Source: CAYYYW01 sp964476245
GTDB lineage: Bacteria > Patescibacteriota > Microgenomatia > UBA1406 > HO2-37-13b
Length of the DNA stretch: 31,572 nucleotides
NCBI GenBank assembly: GCA_964476245.1
Contig: CAYYYW010000012.1
Location: 1-31,572, forward strand
Reading direction: 5' to 3'
Below the pieces are notes generated by a model. That model was not told where the DNA came from. It made no database searches and saw nothing but the letters and a program-made list of their open reading frames with translations. The position numbers were made by a program, and so were the translations under genes. This document shows positions 6,467-14,677 of this stretch, piece after piece. Within the stretch, counting starts at the first letter, position 1. Every line of letters starts with the position of its first letter.

Positions 6467-7735
6467 TTACTCTATTTTATAAATAGGTAAATTATTAAAG
6501 GTTTCCACGGCCTCTTTTAAGCGATATTTATTTTCTGAATAAAAAATAGACAAAACATCATTTTTTTTAACTAATTCATCAATTTTTTTAAAAAGATAAA
6601 TACCCGCTATTTTGTCATAAGGGGCGCCTAAAATTTTTGCCAGAGTATTAAGATTGTAATTATTAATGGCGGTGATTTTACCTTTTTCATGACTGACAAT
6701 TTCGCGTTTTCGCGCCCGCCCAATTTTATTATTTAATTCGTCAGAGCTTATTTTATCATCGCCACCCTGTTCTTTAATAATCTCCTTTACTTTTTTTAGT
6801 GCTTGGCCACTCTCTAGTATTTGTTTAGCCTCCTCCTCGCCTTGTTTGTCTATTTTTGCATCAGTAAAACAAAGATCTAATAATTTTCCCGCCAAGCGAA
6901 GAGCTTTGGCCTCGAGTTTTAAAGGTCGTTCTTTTTTTTGCTCCAAAACATACAAGACGTCTCGTGCTTCAAGAGTTGGTCCAACTCCTCGTCCGGCAGG
7001 TTCAAGCGTTTCATTAATATCGACAACAATTTTTATATGAAATTGTTTCCCTAATAATTTGAATTTGGCGGCGATTTTTTCCGCGTCAGAGAAATGTTTG
7101 ATTTTCATTGTTTTCCCAACAGGAATATCTAAGACCAAGTGGGTAGTAGAGACCGCCACTTTTTTTGCCATAATCGAAACAATAATCTTGTCAAAAGATT
7201 CAAAAGACAAAGGTTCTTCAACTTTAATAATAATATCGTCGGCCGGAGCAATTCCCATAGCCCCATTCCAAACTATGCAGCCCCCAGTTTTTTCCACGAT
7301 ATGTTTAACCTTATCAGGAGGAAAAGAAACAGGGGCTAAAACCTCCATAGTATCGGCGGTGCCAGCCGGACTGGTGATGGCTCTTGAGGAGAGTTTTGGA
7401 ATTTTATACCCAGCCGCAGCGATAATAGGAACAAGAATCATAGTAGTTCTTGTTCCGGCGACACCGCCAGTTGAATGCTTATCAGCAACTATACCGTCAA
7501 ACTTGATTTTTATGCCAGTTTCTACCATGGCTTTACAGAGATGATATAATTCTTTCTGAGAAAATCCCTCCTTAAAAGAAGCAGCCACAAAATACGTTGT
7601 TAGAATATCACTCATTCGTTGATGAGTGATTTCGTCCATCAGGGTAAATATTTCCTTATAATTTAATTTCTTGCCAAGCAGTTTTTTTTTAATTGCCTCA
7701 ATAGCGGCAAGTTTACTTTCTCCATTATTTTTCAT
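6467..7735 (-). CDS. AMP phosphorylase / thymidine phosphorylase family
   Basis: A 422-aa nucleoside phosphorylase of the DeoA fold. The phosphate-binding segment KHSTGGVAGTRTTM, the SSRAITSPAGTADTMEVLA stretch and the glycine-rich hinge match archaeal AMP phosphorylase rather than bacterial thymidine phosphorylase. In archaea this enzyme converts AMP to adenine and ribose 1,5-bisphosphate, ahead of R15P isomerase and form III RuBisCO. Neither partner is in this window. The protein begins at the all-helical domain and lacks the roughly 80-residue N-terminal domain of the ~500-aa archaeal enzyme. It lies 8 nt downstream of murJ. Substrate preference is inferred. Confidence 0.85.
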   Translation of the reverse strand: MKNNGESKLAAIEAIKKKLLGKKLNYKEIFTLMDEITHQRMSDILTTYFVAASFKEGFSQKELYHLCKAMVETGIKIKFDGIVADKHSTGGVAGTRTTMILVPIIAAAGYKIPKLSSRAITSPAGTADTMEVLAPVSFPPDKVKHIVEKTGGCIVWNGAMGIAPADDIIIKVEEPLSFESFDKIIVSIMAKKVAVSTTHLVLDIPVGKTMKIKHFSDAEKIAAKFKLLGKQFHIKIVVDINETLEPAGRGVGPTLEARDVLYVLEQKKERPLKLEAKALRLAGKLLDLCFTDAKIDKQGEEEAKQILESGQALKKVKEIIKEQGGDDKISSDELNNKIGRARKREIVSHEKGKITAINNYNLNTLAKILGAPYDKIAGIYLFKKIDELVKKNDVLSIFYSENKYRLKEAVETFNNLPIYKIE

Positions 7736-7743
7736 GATTATGG

Positions 7744-9372
7744 TTAGCTGACTTCGGTATAAACTTCTATTATTTTCTTTTTCATCTCTTTAATTTTAAT
7801 TAATAATTTAGCTAAAACGTAAATTTCTTCAACATTTAGAAGCCAAGCTAAAAATAAATATAACAAAACAAAAAAAGAAAAAATAATAACAAGAAGAAAG
7901 AAGACATTAATTGTTCTTACGGTATTTAAAATTAATCCATCCAGTAATTTCATCAACGGATAGGAAAAACAGGCAGAAACGAACGAAGCAAAATAAAATT
8001 TTACCGAGTTTTTCAGAATTCGATCAACTTGAAAACCCGTAATTTTTTTATAAAAAAACCACAAAAGAAAAAAAACATTAACGGAAATTGATATTGAAAA
8101 AGAAATGGCAAGCGACCAAACAGGTAGTTTTAGGACAAAGACAAAAAATAAACTTAACAAAGTATTAATTAAAACGGAGAAAGAATTAACAAAAAAAGGT
8201 GTTTTGGTATCGTGAGTGGCATAGAAACTACGGACAATAAGGTAAAAAATACTATGAAAAGGCAAGGATAAGGCAAAGTAAGAAAGCGTTAAGGCGGTTT
8301 GATTTGTTCCCTCCCAATCAAATTTTTCTCCCCCAAAAAAGAATCTGACAATCGGAGTTCTGGCAAAAACGAAGAAAAAAGAAAGAGGGATAGTTAAAAA
8401 AAGAATTTGCAGAAGAAAATCGGTGAAAATTTTTTTTATTTCAATAAATTTTTCTTCTTTATATAGTTCAGATAAATAAGGCAGCGATGCTTGTCCAATG
8501 GCCATTCCCACCAACGAAACAGGAAAAAGCTGTAGATGTTGAGCAAAAAAGAAAACAGTATAACTTCCCGGGCCTAGCAAAGAAGAAAGAGTTAAATCAA
8601 TGGTTAAATCTATTTGGGTCGTAATGACAGAGAAAACACGTGGCAAAAACAATCTAAAAAATTCAATCAAGACGCTCTTTTTTATCGTAAAAGGACGGTA
8701 ATGGAAATTAATAATAAAAATTAATGGTAGTTGAATGATGAAGAACAAGAGAGCGCCCAAAATAACTCCGATTAGCGGGCCATAAATCCAAAAAGACTGG
8801 GAGAAGAAAATAGTAGTTAAAACAATAGCTAAATTATAAATTATCGGAGCCACCGCCGTAATAATAAAGATTTTATTAGCTTGGGCCATGCCGGAGAGAA
8901 TATTGCCCAAAACAAGAAATGGCAGTTGGCCAATTAATAATATCCGCGAGAAAGTAATAATGTAACTAATATCTTTTGGAGAAAACCCAGGGGTAATTAT
9001 TGGGATAATAAAGTTAGCGGCGACAAAGATTGTAAAAATGAATAAAAAAAGCCCCAACATCATAAAATTTATAATTGAGGAAATGTTATTTTCTAACTCC
9101 TCTTGCCGCTTCTCGTATTTAATAAAAATTGGGATAAAAGCCGATGTTAATGCTCCGCTGATTAGAATTTCAAAAACGATGTCTGAGAGACGAAAGGAGG
9201 CAAAAAAAAGATCCAATTCTTCCTTTGAAAAGAAAATGGTTAAAGTACGGTATCTTAAAAACCCAAAAAATCTTGAGATTACAATCATTGATGCCAATAT
9301 CAAGGCAGAGGAGAGAATGTTTTTCTGTTTTAGAAAAATTATTTTTTTGGTATTATTTAAAAATTTTTCCAC
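7744..9372 (-). CDS. murJ: Lipid II flippase MurJ
   Basis: A 542-aa MviN/MurJ-type flippase (MOP superfamily) that moves lipid II across the membrane. About 14 hydrophobic segments are visible. The N-terminal signature SRFFGFLRYRTLTIFF and the SGALTSAFIPIF motif are typical. The start is GTG at 9372, supported by a promoter whose -10 box ends 6 nt upstream; there is no ribosome binding site. It heads the murJ, AMP phosphorylase, mltG transcription unit. Length is normal for the family. Confidence 0.95.
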   Translation of the reverse strand: MEKFLNNTKKIIFLKQKNILSSALILASMIVISRFFGFLRYRTLTIFFSKEELDLFFASFRLSDIVFEILISGALTSAFIPIFIKYEKRQEELENNISSIINFMMLGLFLFIFTIFVAANFIIPIITPGFSPKDISYIITFSRILLIGQLPFLVLGNILSGMAQANKIFIITAVAPIIYNLAIVLTTIFFSQSFWIYGPLIGVILGALLFFIIQLPLIFIINFHYRPFTIKKSVLIEFFRLFLPRVFSVITTQIDLTIDLTLSSLLGPGSYTVFFFAQHLQLFPVSLVGMAIGQASLPYLSELYKEEKFIEIKKIFTDFLLQILFLTIPLSFFFVFARTPIVRFFFGGEKFDWEGTNQTALTLSYFALSLPFHSIFYLIVRSFYATHDTKTPFFVNSFSVLINTLLSLFFVFVLKLPVWSLAISFSISISVNVFFLLWFFYKKITGFQVDRILKNSVKFYFASFVSACFSYPLMKLLDGLILNTVRTINVFFLLVIIFSFFVLLYLFLAWLLNVEEIYVLAKLLIKIKEMKKKIIEVYTEVS

Positions 9373-9378
9373 GATTTG

Positions 9379-9408
9379 ATTATATCACTCTCAGCGTGAT
9401 TATATCAA
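9379..9408 (-). promoter_or_regulatory. murJ promoter, leaderless GTG
   Basis: On the minus strand TTGATA (9408-9403), 18 nt, TATAAT (9384-9379), then CAAATC and GTG. An 11-bp direct repeat, TGATTATATCA (plus strand), occurs at 9378-9388 and 9398-9408, so a second TGATATAAT lies 20 bp upstream. Confidence 0.65.
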
Positions 9409-9459
9409 TTCGAAGGAAAATATTGTATATTTTTATTATGTCCGCCTTCGTTCAAATTC

Positions 9460-9560
9460 GTCCCGCTAAGCGGGGTGAAACTTTGCTTCGGCGGGACGTA
9501 AGAAACTGTAATTGCTCTCCGCCAATTGGCGGATCGCAAACAGTTTCTAACAGGAGGTGA
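9460..9560 (+). promoter_or_regulatory. Structured 5' leader of rpsT
   Basis: Two adjacent stem-loops precede rpsT. The first has outer stem GTCCCGC (9460-9466) with GCGGGAC (9491-9497) and an alternative inner CCCGC-TAA-GCGGG. The second has AGAAACTGT (9501-9509) paired with ACAGTTTCT (9540-9548), then TTGC/GCAA, then CCGCCAATTGGCGG (9519-9532). The near-perfect Shine-Dalgarno AGGAGGTGA at 9552-9560 follows 3 nt after the stem and 6 nt before the ATG. It could be an S20 autoregulation site or GC-rich repeats caught in the leader. Confidence 0.6.
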
Positions 9561-9566
9561 TAACTA

Positions 9567-9809
9567 ATGCCGATTATAAAATCAGCCAAAAAAAAACTAA
9601 AACAAGACAAAAAAAGAACAAAACTAAACTTAGCTTATCGAAGGAAGTATAAGGAATCAATCAAGAAGTTAAAAAAAAACAAGAAGGCCAAGTCTTTAAA
9701 AGAAACATATTCAAAAATAGATAAAGCGGAAAAAAAAGGAATTATTCACAAAAATAAAGCAGCTAGGTTAAAATCAAAAATGGCCAAATTATTTATTAAA
9801 ACAAAATGA
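9567..9809 (+). CDS. rpsT: 30S ribosomal protein S20
   Basis: An 80-aa, very lysine-rich, all-helical protein that binds 16S rRNA early in 30S assembly. It opens with PIIKSAKKKLKQDKKR and keeps the S20 pattern KAEKKGIIHKNKAARLKSK near the C terminus. Length is typical. It has the strongest Shine-Dalgarno in the window and a structured leader. Its TGA stop overlaps the next start (ATGA at 9806), so translation of pilN is probably coupled to S20. Confidence 0.95.
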   Translation: MPIIKSAKKKLKQDKKRTKLNLAYRRKYKESIKKLKKNKKAKSLKETYSKIDKAEKKGIIHKNKAARLKSKMAKLFIKTK

Positions 9810-10324
9810 GAAGGTATCAGATTAACTTATTACAAAAAAAAGAAGCAAGCTTTATTAGTAGAATTGTTTATTTCTCTCTTCATTATTTAAGATATGTTGT
9901 TGTATTAACACAAATTGTAGTTATTTTTGTGTTTTTTTATCGTTTTAAGGTCGATCAAGAGATTTTAGATCTTAAGGACAGCATTGACCAAAAGGAAGAA
10001 ATAATTAAGGTAACTCTTCCTTTGATTGAAGAAGCCCAAGCCATTGACAATAAGACAAATCAAATAAAACAAATTCTAAAAAAACAGAACCAATTTATTA
10101 CTAATTTAGATTATATATTCTCGATTTTTCCAGCCAAAGCGGTTTTAGCCAATTTTGAGATTAGTTCCTCAGTTATTAAATTAACAGGAAGTACCAATGA
10201 CCTTGAGACGGTAAAACTCTTCTTCGAAAAACTAAAAAGAGATCGAAAATTTAAACGAGTGATTATTGATCAAATTAGTAAAAGCGGCTTTGGTTTTGAA
10301 TTTTCAATTGTTATCTCTGTTTAG
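9806..10324 (+). CDS. PilN-like pilus assembly protein
   Basis: A 172-aa protein with a short cytoplasmic N terminus starting RRYQINLLQKK (the INLL motif is typical of PilN), one membrane helix at ~30-48, a coiled coil at ~50-95, and a small alpha/beta domain (FEISSSVIKLTGSTNDLETVKLFF). PilN joins PilM and PilO in the inner-membrane platform of type IV pili. No pilM is adjacent. The order rpsT-pilN-pilO argues for a type IV pilus or related secretion apparatus. The match is by architecture more than residue identity. Confidence 0.75.
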   Translation: MRRYQINLLQKKEASFISRIVYFSLHYLRYVVVLTQIVVIFVFFYRFKVDQEILDLKDSIDQKEEIIKVTLPLIEEAQAIDNKTNQIKQILKKQNQFITNLDYIFSIFPAKAVLANFEISSSVIKLTGSTNDLETVKLFFEKLKRDRKFKRVIIDQISKSGFGFEFSIVISV

Positions 10325-10332
10325 TATTTAAT

Positions 10333-10914
10333 ATGGACAAACAATTATTAATAAAAAAGATTTTAGCCAAAAAAGAAGTTAGAGATTATACACAGATAAT
10401 TTTATTTTTTTTAATTTCTTCATTTTTTCTCCTGGCGGCGATTAAACCGGCTTTAACGATTGCTTTTTCTTTAAAAAGAGAAATTTTTGATTTAGAAAGA
10501 ATTAATGCCATTTACGAAAGAAACATTTTGAAATTAGTCGATGCCCAGTTTAAGCTGGAAAATATTCGTGACAAAACTTATTTGTTGGATCAGGCGCTTC
10601 CTAAAAGCCCAGAAATGAAGACATTAGTTGACAATGTCAAGCAAGTTGCTAGCGCTGAAGGGGTGTTGATAGATAGCCTTAGTCTTTTGAGCGTTGATTT
10701 AAAAAAAGAGATAAAAGGCATTCAACCGAAGCCCTTAATCATTAATATGGAAATCAAGGGAGAATTTTCTACAGTCAATAATTTTATTAAAAAAATAAGT
10801 GATCAAAAGAGAATAAAGATAATTAAGAATTTAAAAATACTAAAAGAAACGGATTTCTCAACAGAAAGTGCTCATTTAAAAATTATAATGGAGACGGAAG
10901 GTTATTATCTATGA
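10333..10914 (+). CDS. PilO-like pilus assembly protein
   Basis: A 193-aa protein with one membrane helix (~20-42), a periplasmic coiled coil (~45-75), then a ferredoxin-like domain containing LPKSPEMKTLVDNVKQVASAEG and the strand pattern PLIINMEIKGEFSTVNNFIKKI, which is characteristic of PilO. It follows the pilN-like gene by 8 nt, with which it would form a heterodimer in the inner-membrane complex. Its TGA stop overlaps the next start as ATGA. Confidence 0.8.
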   Translation: MDKQLLIKKILAKKEVRDYTQIILFFLISSFFLLAAIKPALTIAFSLKREIFDLERINAIYERNILKLVDAQFKLENIRDKTYLLDQALPKSPEMKTLVDNVKQVASAEGVLIDSLSLLSVDLKKEIKGIQPKPLIINMEIKGEFSTVNNFIKKISDQKRIKIIKNLKILKETDFSTESAHLKIIMETEGYYL

Positions 10915-11096
10915 AACAGAAAGAATTTCTTATTATTTCCATCACTGTTTTTTTAACGATTGTCGCCTGGTTAATGGCCGATATTTATCATATTTCGATA
11001 ACAGAAAAAGCAAGACTGGTGAGCCCAAAAGTTTTGAAACCAATAAATATTAATATTAGTACGGAAATATTTAAGGTATTAGAGGAAAAAAAATAA
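10911..11096 (+). CDS. Small single-pass membrane protein
   Basis: 61 aa with a membrane helix at ~6-24 and an outer tail of about 37 residues rich in Ile, Asn and Lys (SPKVLKPININIST). It overlaps pilO by 4 nt and is 3 nt before the FnIII gene, so it belongs to the pilus/surface operon. By position it could be a minor PilP-like partner, but no PilP residues are recognisable. Confidence 0.6.
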   Translation: MKQKEFLIISITVFLTIVAWLMADIYHISITEKARLVSPKVLKPININISTEIFKVLEEKK

Positions 11097-11099
11097 TTT

Positions 11100-12407
11100 A
11101 TGTACAAACTTTACCAAGATGAAAAAAAAATTCCTACTCCGGTTGCTTTTTTATTTCTATTATTAATGCTTTCTACTCTAGGTTTTGTTCTTAATAAACC
11201 AAAGACAACTTCAGTTAGCGCTAGTAAGTTGAGATTGGAAAGACTGGAGATTGCCAACATTACTAATAATTCTGTTTCGATTTTTTGGCGGACAAAAGAA
11301 AAAGAAGCCAGTTGGTTGATTTACGGCGAAGATGAAAGAAAACTCAATAAACAAATTTTTGACGATCGCGATTTAGCCGACAACAAAAACTCTTATTTTA
11401 ATCACTATGCAATTTTTAAGAATCTTCAGCCTAATAAAAAGTATTTTTTTGAAATTGTTACAACAAAAGGAGTAATTAGACAGAATAATAACTCGCCTTT
11501 TATTTTTGTTACAAAAACCCAACTACCTCTTTCTTCTTCTTTGCCACCGGCAATGGGAAGTATTCAGGGCAGGAATGGACGTCCATTAATCAATGGTATT
11601 ATTCTTTTGAAAATTGAGGGGGCTGGGTTATTGTCGGATAGAACAAAAGATAAAGGCGAGTGGCTTATTCCTTTCTATTATCTGACGAAGATTGATACCG
11701 ACGAGCTTATTCAGCCTAAGGTGGATTCATCGGTAACAATTGAAGTTATAAGTGAGGAAGGGGAAATGTCGACGGTAAAAACCATTGTTAAAAAGACAAG
11801 TCCGCTACCCCAGACTGTTATTATAGGAAAAAACTATGAATTTAACGATGAGAAGGAAAAAGTTCTATCAGAAACAACAAAAGGTCAATTAAGCTTTGGC
11901 AAGATTGATATAATTTTTCCCAAAGAAAATGCGGCTATTGATGCGAAAAAACCTAATTTAAGAGGGACTGCTCTTCCTCACAAAAAAGTAAAGATTATTA
12001 TTGAGTCCTTGCCTACCGGCAGGCAGGCAAAAACTCCTCAAATTTTTGAGATTTATGCGGATAAAGACGGTGTTTGGAATTCAGCCCCTTTTTATGATCT
12101 TGACCCGGGAAAACATCAGTTAACTATAATAACGGAGGACGAAAATAATAAAGAAGTAAAAATTACCAGAATTTTTAATATCTTAAAAAGCGGTGAATCC
12201 GTATTGGGAGAGGCGACTCCTTCAGGAACGATAACTCCCACGGAAATGCCAACGGACACGCCTGTTCCTACGACGCCGCCGGTGACGTCAACTCCGGTAG
12301 TTTCAGTGACTCAACCAGCCCCTAAACCGGGGATAAATTTCTTCCCGCTAACAGTGGTGAGCACGGTCTTAATGATTTTAGGCACGGGGTTGATAATGAT
12401 ATTCTGA
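11100..12407 (+). CDS. Membrane-anchored FnIII / Ig-like surface protein
   Basis: 435 aa. An N-terminal hydrophobic helix (~14-32) is followed by a fibronectin type III-like domain (~44-143; LRLERLEIANITNNSVSIFW... NLQPNKKYFFEI), a carboxypeptidase-regulatory-like segment (~155-245), and a bacterial Ig-like domain (~268-365; IIFPKENAAIDAKKPNLRGTA...DPGKHQLTI). A Thr/Pro-rich wall-spanning stretch and a C-terminal helix (~413-433) end the protein. The peptide LPTGRQA inside the Ig-like domain is encoded by a GC-rich palindromic repeat. It probably displays or supports the pilus machinery outside the membrane. The TGA stop overlaps the next ATG. Confidence 0.75.
   Translation: MYKLYQDEKKIPTPVAFLFLLLMLSTLGFVLNKPKTTSVSASKLRLERLEIANITNNSVSIFWRTKEKEASWLIYGEDERKLNKQIFDDRDLADNKNSYFNHYAIFKNLQPNKKYFFEIVTTKGVIRQNNNSPFIFVTKTQLPLSSSLPPAMGSIQGRNGRPLINGIILLKIEGAGLLSDRTKDKGEWLIPFYYLTKIDTDELIQPKVDSSVTIEVISEEGEMSTVKTIVKKTSPLPQTVIIGKNYEFNDEKEKVLSETTKGQLSFGKIDIIFPKENAAIDAKKPNLRGTALPHKKVKIIIESLPTGRQAKTPQIFEIYADKDGVWNSAPFYDLDPGKHQLTIITEDENNKEVKITRIFNILKSGESVLGEATPSGTITPTEMPTDTPVPTTPPVTSTPVVSVTQPAPKPGINFFPLTVVSTVLMILGTGLIMIF
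12009..12030. repeat. GC-rich palindromic repeat encoding LPTGRQA
   Basis: Imperfect palindrome around GCCTACCGGCAGGC with a further AGGC unit, inside an AT-rich gene. I recall the encoded peptide LPTGRQA from unrelated Patescibacteria proteins, which suggests a mobile or dispersed repeat that tolerates insertion in coding sequence. Confidence 0.65.
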
Positions 12408-13081
12408 TGTGGTTTAATAAATTAATGGACATTTTTATTTTTATAAAATCAATTAATAAGATTGCCATAATGGCCTTTGCAATTACGTTCTTTTTTATTT
12501 GTTACGAAATCTATCTTCTTATAAAAGAGAAAAAATCAAAAAAGAAGTTAGTTATTCCAGAATTTAATGTTGATCAAAAATATGGTCAGGTAAAGATGGC
12601 GAAGCTGGCAATAAAAAAAGAAGAAAAAGGATTTTACCAAAAATCAAATCCCCGCTTAATAATTTTTTTGATTATTCTTATGTTTTTATTCGGAGGTCTT
12701 TTCCTTGCGGGAATCCTAATTAGGGAAGAAAACGCGAATCTTAATTTATCAAATGTATTACCCACCCCATTAGTTAAAGTAGTTTCTTCGCCGGGGATAA
12801 AAATATATAATGAAAAATGGGAAGAAGTTCCTGACGAAAAATTAACCTTTCTTAAAGGTGGTGACAAAATATTCATCGGAATTAAAAACATTTTTGGGGT
12901 TGATAACGATAAAGCCAGGATAAGGATAAACAATAATAAATGGGTATTGGAAAACGAGACGGTTAATTTAAATAAAGAGTTAAATTTATTTTACAAAGAG
13001 TATCAAATAGCTACCAACGAAATGCAGTTAACAATTGAAGCTCAGCTTCATTCGTACAAAGAAGGCTGGCTAGCTGAATAA
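12407..13081 (+). CDS. Two-pass membrane protein, unknown function
   Basis: 224 aa with membrane helices at ~14-38 and ~85-106 joined by a basic cytoplasmic loop. The C-terminal outer domain (~120-224) is beta-rich (ITIYNEKWEEVPDEKLTFLKGGDKIFIGI-like pattern, described here only by its spacing) and may be another Ig-like fold. It starts on the stop codon of the FnIII gene and is 1 nt before the next gene. I recognise no family. Position suggests a surface or pilus-associated component. Confidence 0.65.
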   Translation: MWFNKLMDIFIFIKSINKIAIMAFAITFFFICYEIYLLIKEKKSKKKLVIPEFNVDQKYGQVKMAKLAIKKEEKGFYQKSNPRLIIFLIILMFLFGGLFLAGILIREENANLNLSNVLPTPLVKVVSSPGIKIYNEKWEEVPDEKLTFLKGGDKIFIGIKNIFGVDNDKARIRINNNKWVLENETVNLNKELNLFYKEYQIATNEMQLTIEAQLHSYKEGWLAE

Positions 13082-13082
13082 C

Positions 13083-13619
13083 ATGAAAAGAAAAATTAAT
13101 TTGGTGACCGTTTTTTTAATTATAATGACCGTGGTTATGGGTGGACTAACTCTTTTCATTGCTTCAAAACTTAAAGAAGAGAAGCCGGCAACAGTTCCCA
13201 CCCAAACAAAAGCAGCCAATATTACCTATAGAAAATTAATCGCTTTAAATGTGGCTACTCCGGAATTACCAACTTCAACAGGTGAGGAGCCTACTCCAAC
13301 GGTAGATGTTACTACGGTAGACACGGCAGATGAGGTTGAGCCATCAATTGCGGAGGGGGCAGGTGAAGAATTTGACGGGACGCCGACTCCGACGCAAATT
13401 GATTTAGTGACGACTCCTTTTCTTACTCCGGAGCCAACAGAAACAGAACTGGCCTACAATGATCTTACTCCAACGGAAACTGAAACAGCTTTGACAGCGA
13501 CTGTCTCTTCGGCGCAGAAAGAAACGATCAAAAACCTACCTCAATCCGGTGTTTACACTATCCCCCTTTTAATTATTTTTGGTGCCTTAATGCTAATTTT
13601 CTTTTCTTTTATGCTGTAA
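13083..13619 (+). CDS. Thr/Pro-rich surface protein with LPQSG-like C terminus
   Basis: 178 aa. An N-terminal helix (~6-27) is followed by about 110 low-complexity residues rich in Thr, Pro, Glu and Ala with no folded domain visible. The C terminus has LPQSG followed at once by a hydrophobic helix running to the final FSFML. The layout resembles a sortase sorting signal (LPxTG plus helix) but lacks the positively charged tail. No sortase is in the window. It is the last gene of the rpsT/pil operon and converges on the LCP gene with a 7-nt gap. Confidence 0.65.
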   Translation: MKRKINLVTVFLIIMTVVMGGLTLFIASKLKEEKPATVPTQTKAANITYRKLIALNVATPELPTSTGEEPTPTVDVTTVDTADEVEPSIAEGAGEEFDGTPTPTQIDLVTTPFLTPEPTETELAYNDLTPTETETALTATVSSAQKETIKNLPQSGVYTIPLLIIFGALMLIFFSFML

Positions 13620-13626
13620 GACGTAT

Positions 13627-14670
13627 CTATCGTGAAGATTCTTTTGGGATAAATTTATTACAGGTATTTTCTTCAGCGAAGACACAATTAATATATTGAT
13701 GGATTAAATTAAAAGTTTCATCTTTGGGGATCAAAACATACTTTCCCTGATATTGGCGTGATTCGGGTACAATAAAAAAATCTTCGGATAAAGAAATTTG
13801 ATTAATTCTTATATTTTTTGAGAAAATGACTTTTTTTCCTATGTAAGCTAGTTCCATGTTTGGAATATCTCTTTTTACGACTTTGTCAACGAGTGAATAC
13901 ATCTCTTCCAGTTCTTTAAGGTTTAATTTTTTTATTTTGTTGATTGTTTTTTCATAAATAGCCGTTAGAACTTTTTGCTGTCTTATGTTTCTGGCAAAAT
14001 CCGAGCCCTCGACTCCTTCCGCATTTCTTGAGCGGACAAATTTTAAGGCAAAATCTCCAGTCATATGCTGCCATCCTTTTTTAAAAGAAATATTTTCATA
14101 TCGGCATTGATATTCTGGATCGCCGTCACATAAATCATTTTCGCGGCCCTTTATCGGATATTTAAAATCTTCAAAACTTTGTTCAACGCGTATATCAACT
14201 CCACCTAAATAATCAATCAATTCTTTAAATTCTTCAAAATCAACCAATATTGTATGATGAATCGGTTGTCCTACCACGGCTCCAATTTCTGCTTTGGCCA
14301 AAAGAAAGCCACCGCCTGATTTTTTGGCTTCGCCATAGGCGTAAGCCGAATTGATTTTGTCTTTAAGCGTTTCACTCCAAACATCACGGGGAATGGAAAT
14401 TAAATTTATTTTTTGGTTTGTTAGGTTTAATGAAGCAACCATAATAGAATCGGTTAAATTTGGCCCTTCATAACTTGCGTCCGGTTTGCCTAAAAGTAAA
14501 AAATTTACTTTTCCGTCGGTTTGTTTAAAACTTCCTTCAGTGAGAAGAAACCAGATAGGTGAAACACCGGTAACTTTTTTAAAAAAAGCAGAATAAGGCG
14601 GAACAAAGATAAAGAGACAGATTGAAACAATAAAAAAAATTATTAACGTAAATAAAGGTTTTTTCTTCAT
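13627..14670 (-). CDS. LytR-CpsA-Psr (LCP) family ligase
   Basis: A 347-aa LCP-family protein. These enzymes transfer lipid-linked glycopolymers onto peptidoglycan or proteins at the outer face of the membrane. An N-terminal helix (~5-27) is followed by the LCP core: NFLLLGKPD, NLTDSIMVAS with the conserved Asp, NLISIPRDVW with the catalytic Arg and Asp, KINSAYAYG, and FVRSRNAEG.EGSDFARNIRQQ. The chosen ATG at 14670 leaves 7 nt after tpiA; an in-frame TTG at 14694 would overlap tpiA by 17 nt and adds nothing conserved. The CDGDPEYQC insert could form a disulphide. Confidence 0.9.
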   Translation of the reverse strand: MKKKPLFTLIIFFIVSICLFIFVPPYSAFFKKVTGVSPIWFLLTEGSFKQTDGKVNFLLLGKPDASYEGPNLTDSIMVASLNLTNQKINLISIPRDVWSETLKDKINSAYAYGEAKKSGGGFLLAKAEIGAVVGQPIHHTILVDFEEFKELIDYLGGVDIRVEQSFEDFKYPIKGRENDLCDGDPEYQCRYENISFKKGWQHMTGDFALKFVRSRNAEGVEGSDFARNIRQQKVLTAIYEKTINKIKKLNLKELEEMYSLVDKVVKRDIPNMELAYIGKKVIFSKNIRINQISLSEDFFIVPESRQYQGKYVLIPKDETFNLIHQYINCVFAEENTCNKFIPKESSR

Positions 14671-14677
14671 GGTAAAA

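Noticed and set aside
7059..7544. 161-aa plus-strand ORF opposite the AMP phosphorylase gene
   Set aside because: It is an antisense shadow of a strongly conserved gene, without start signals.
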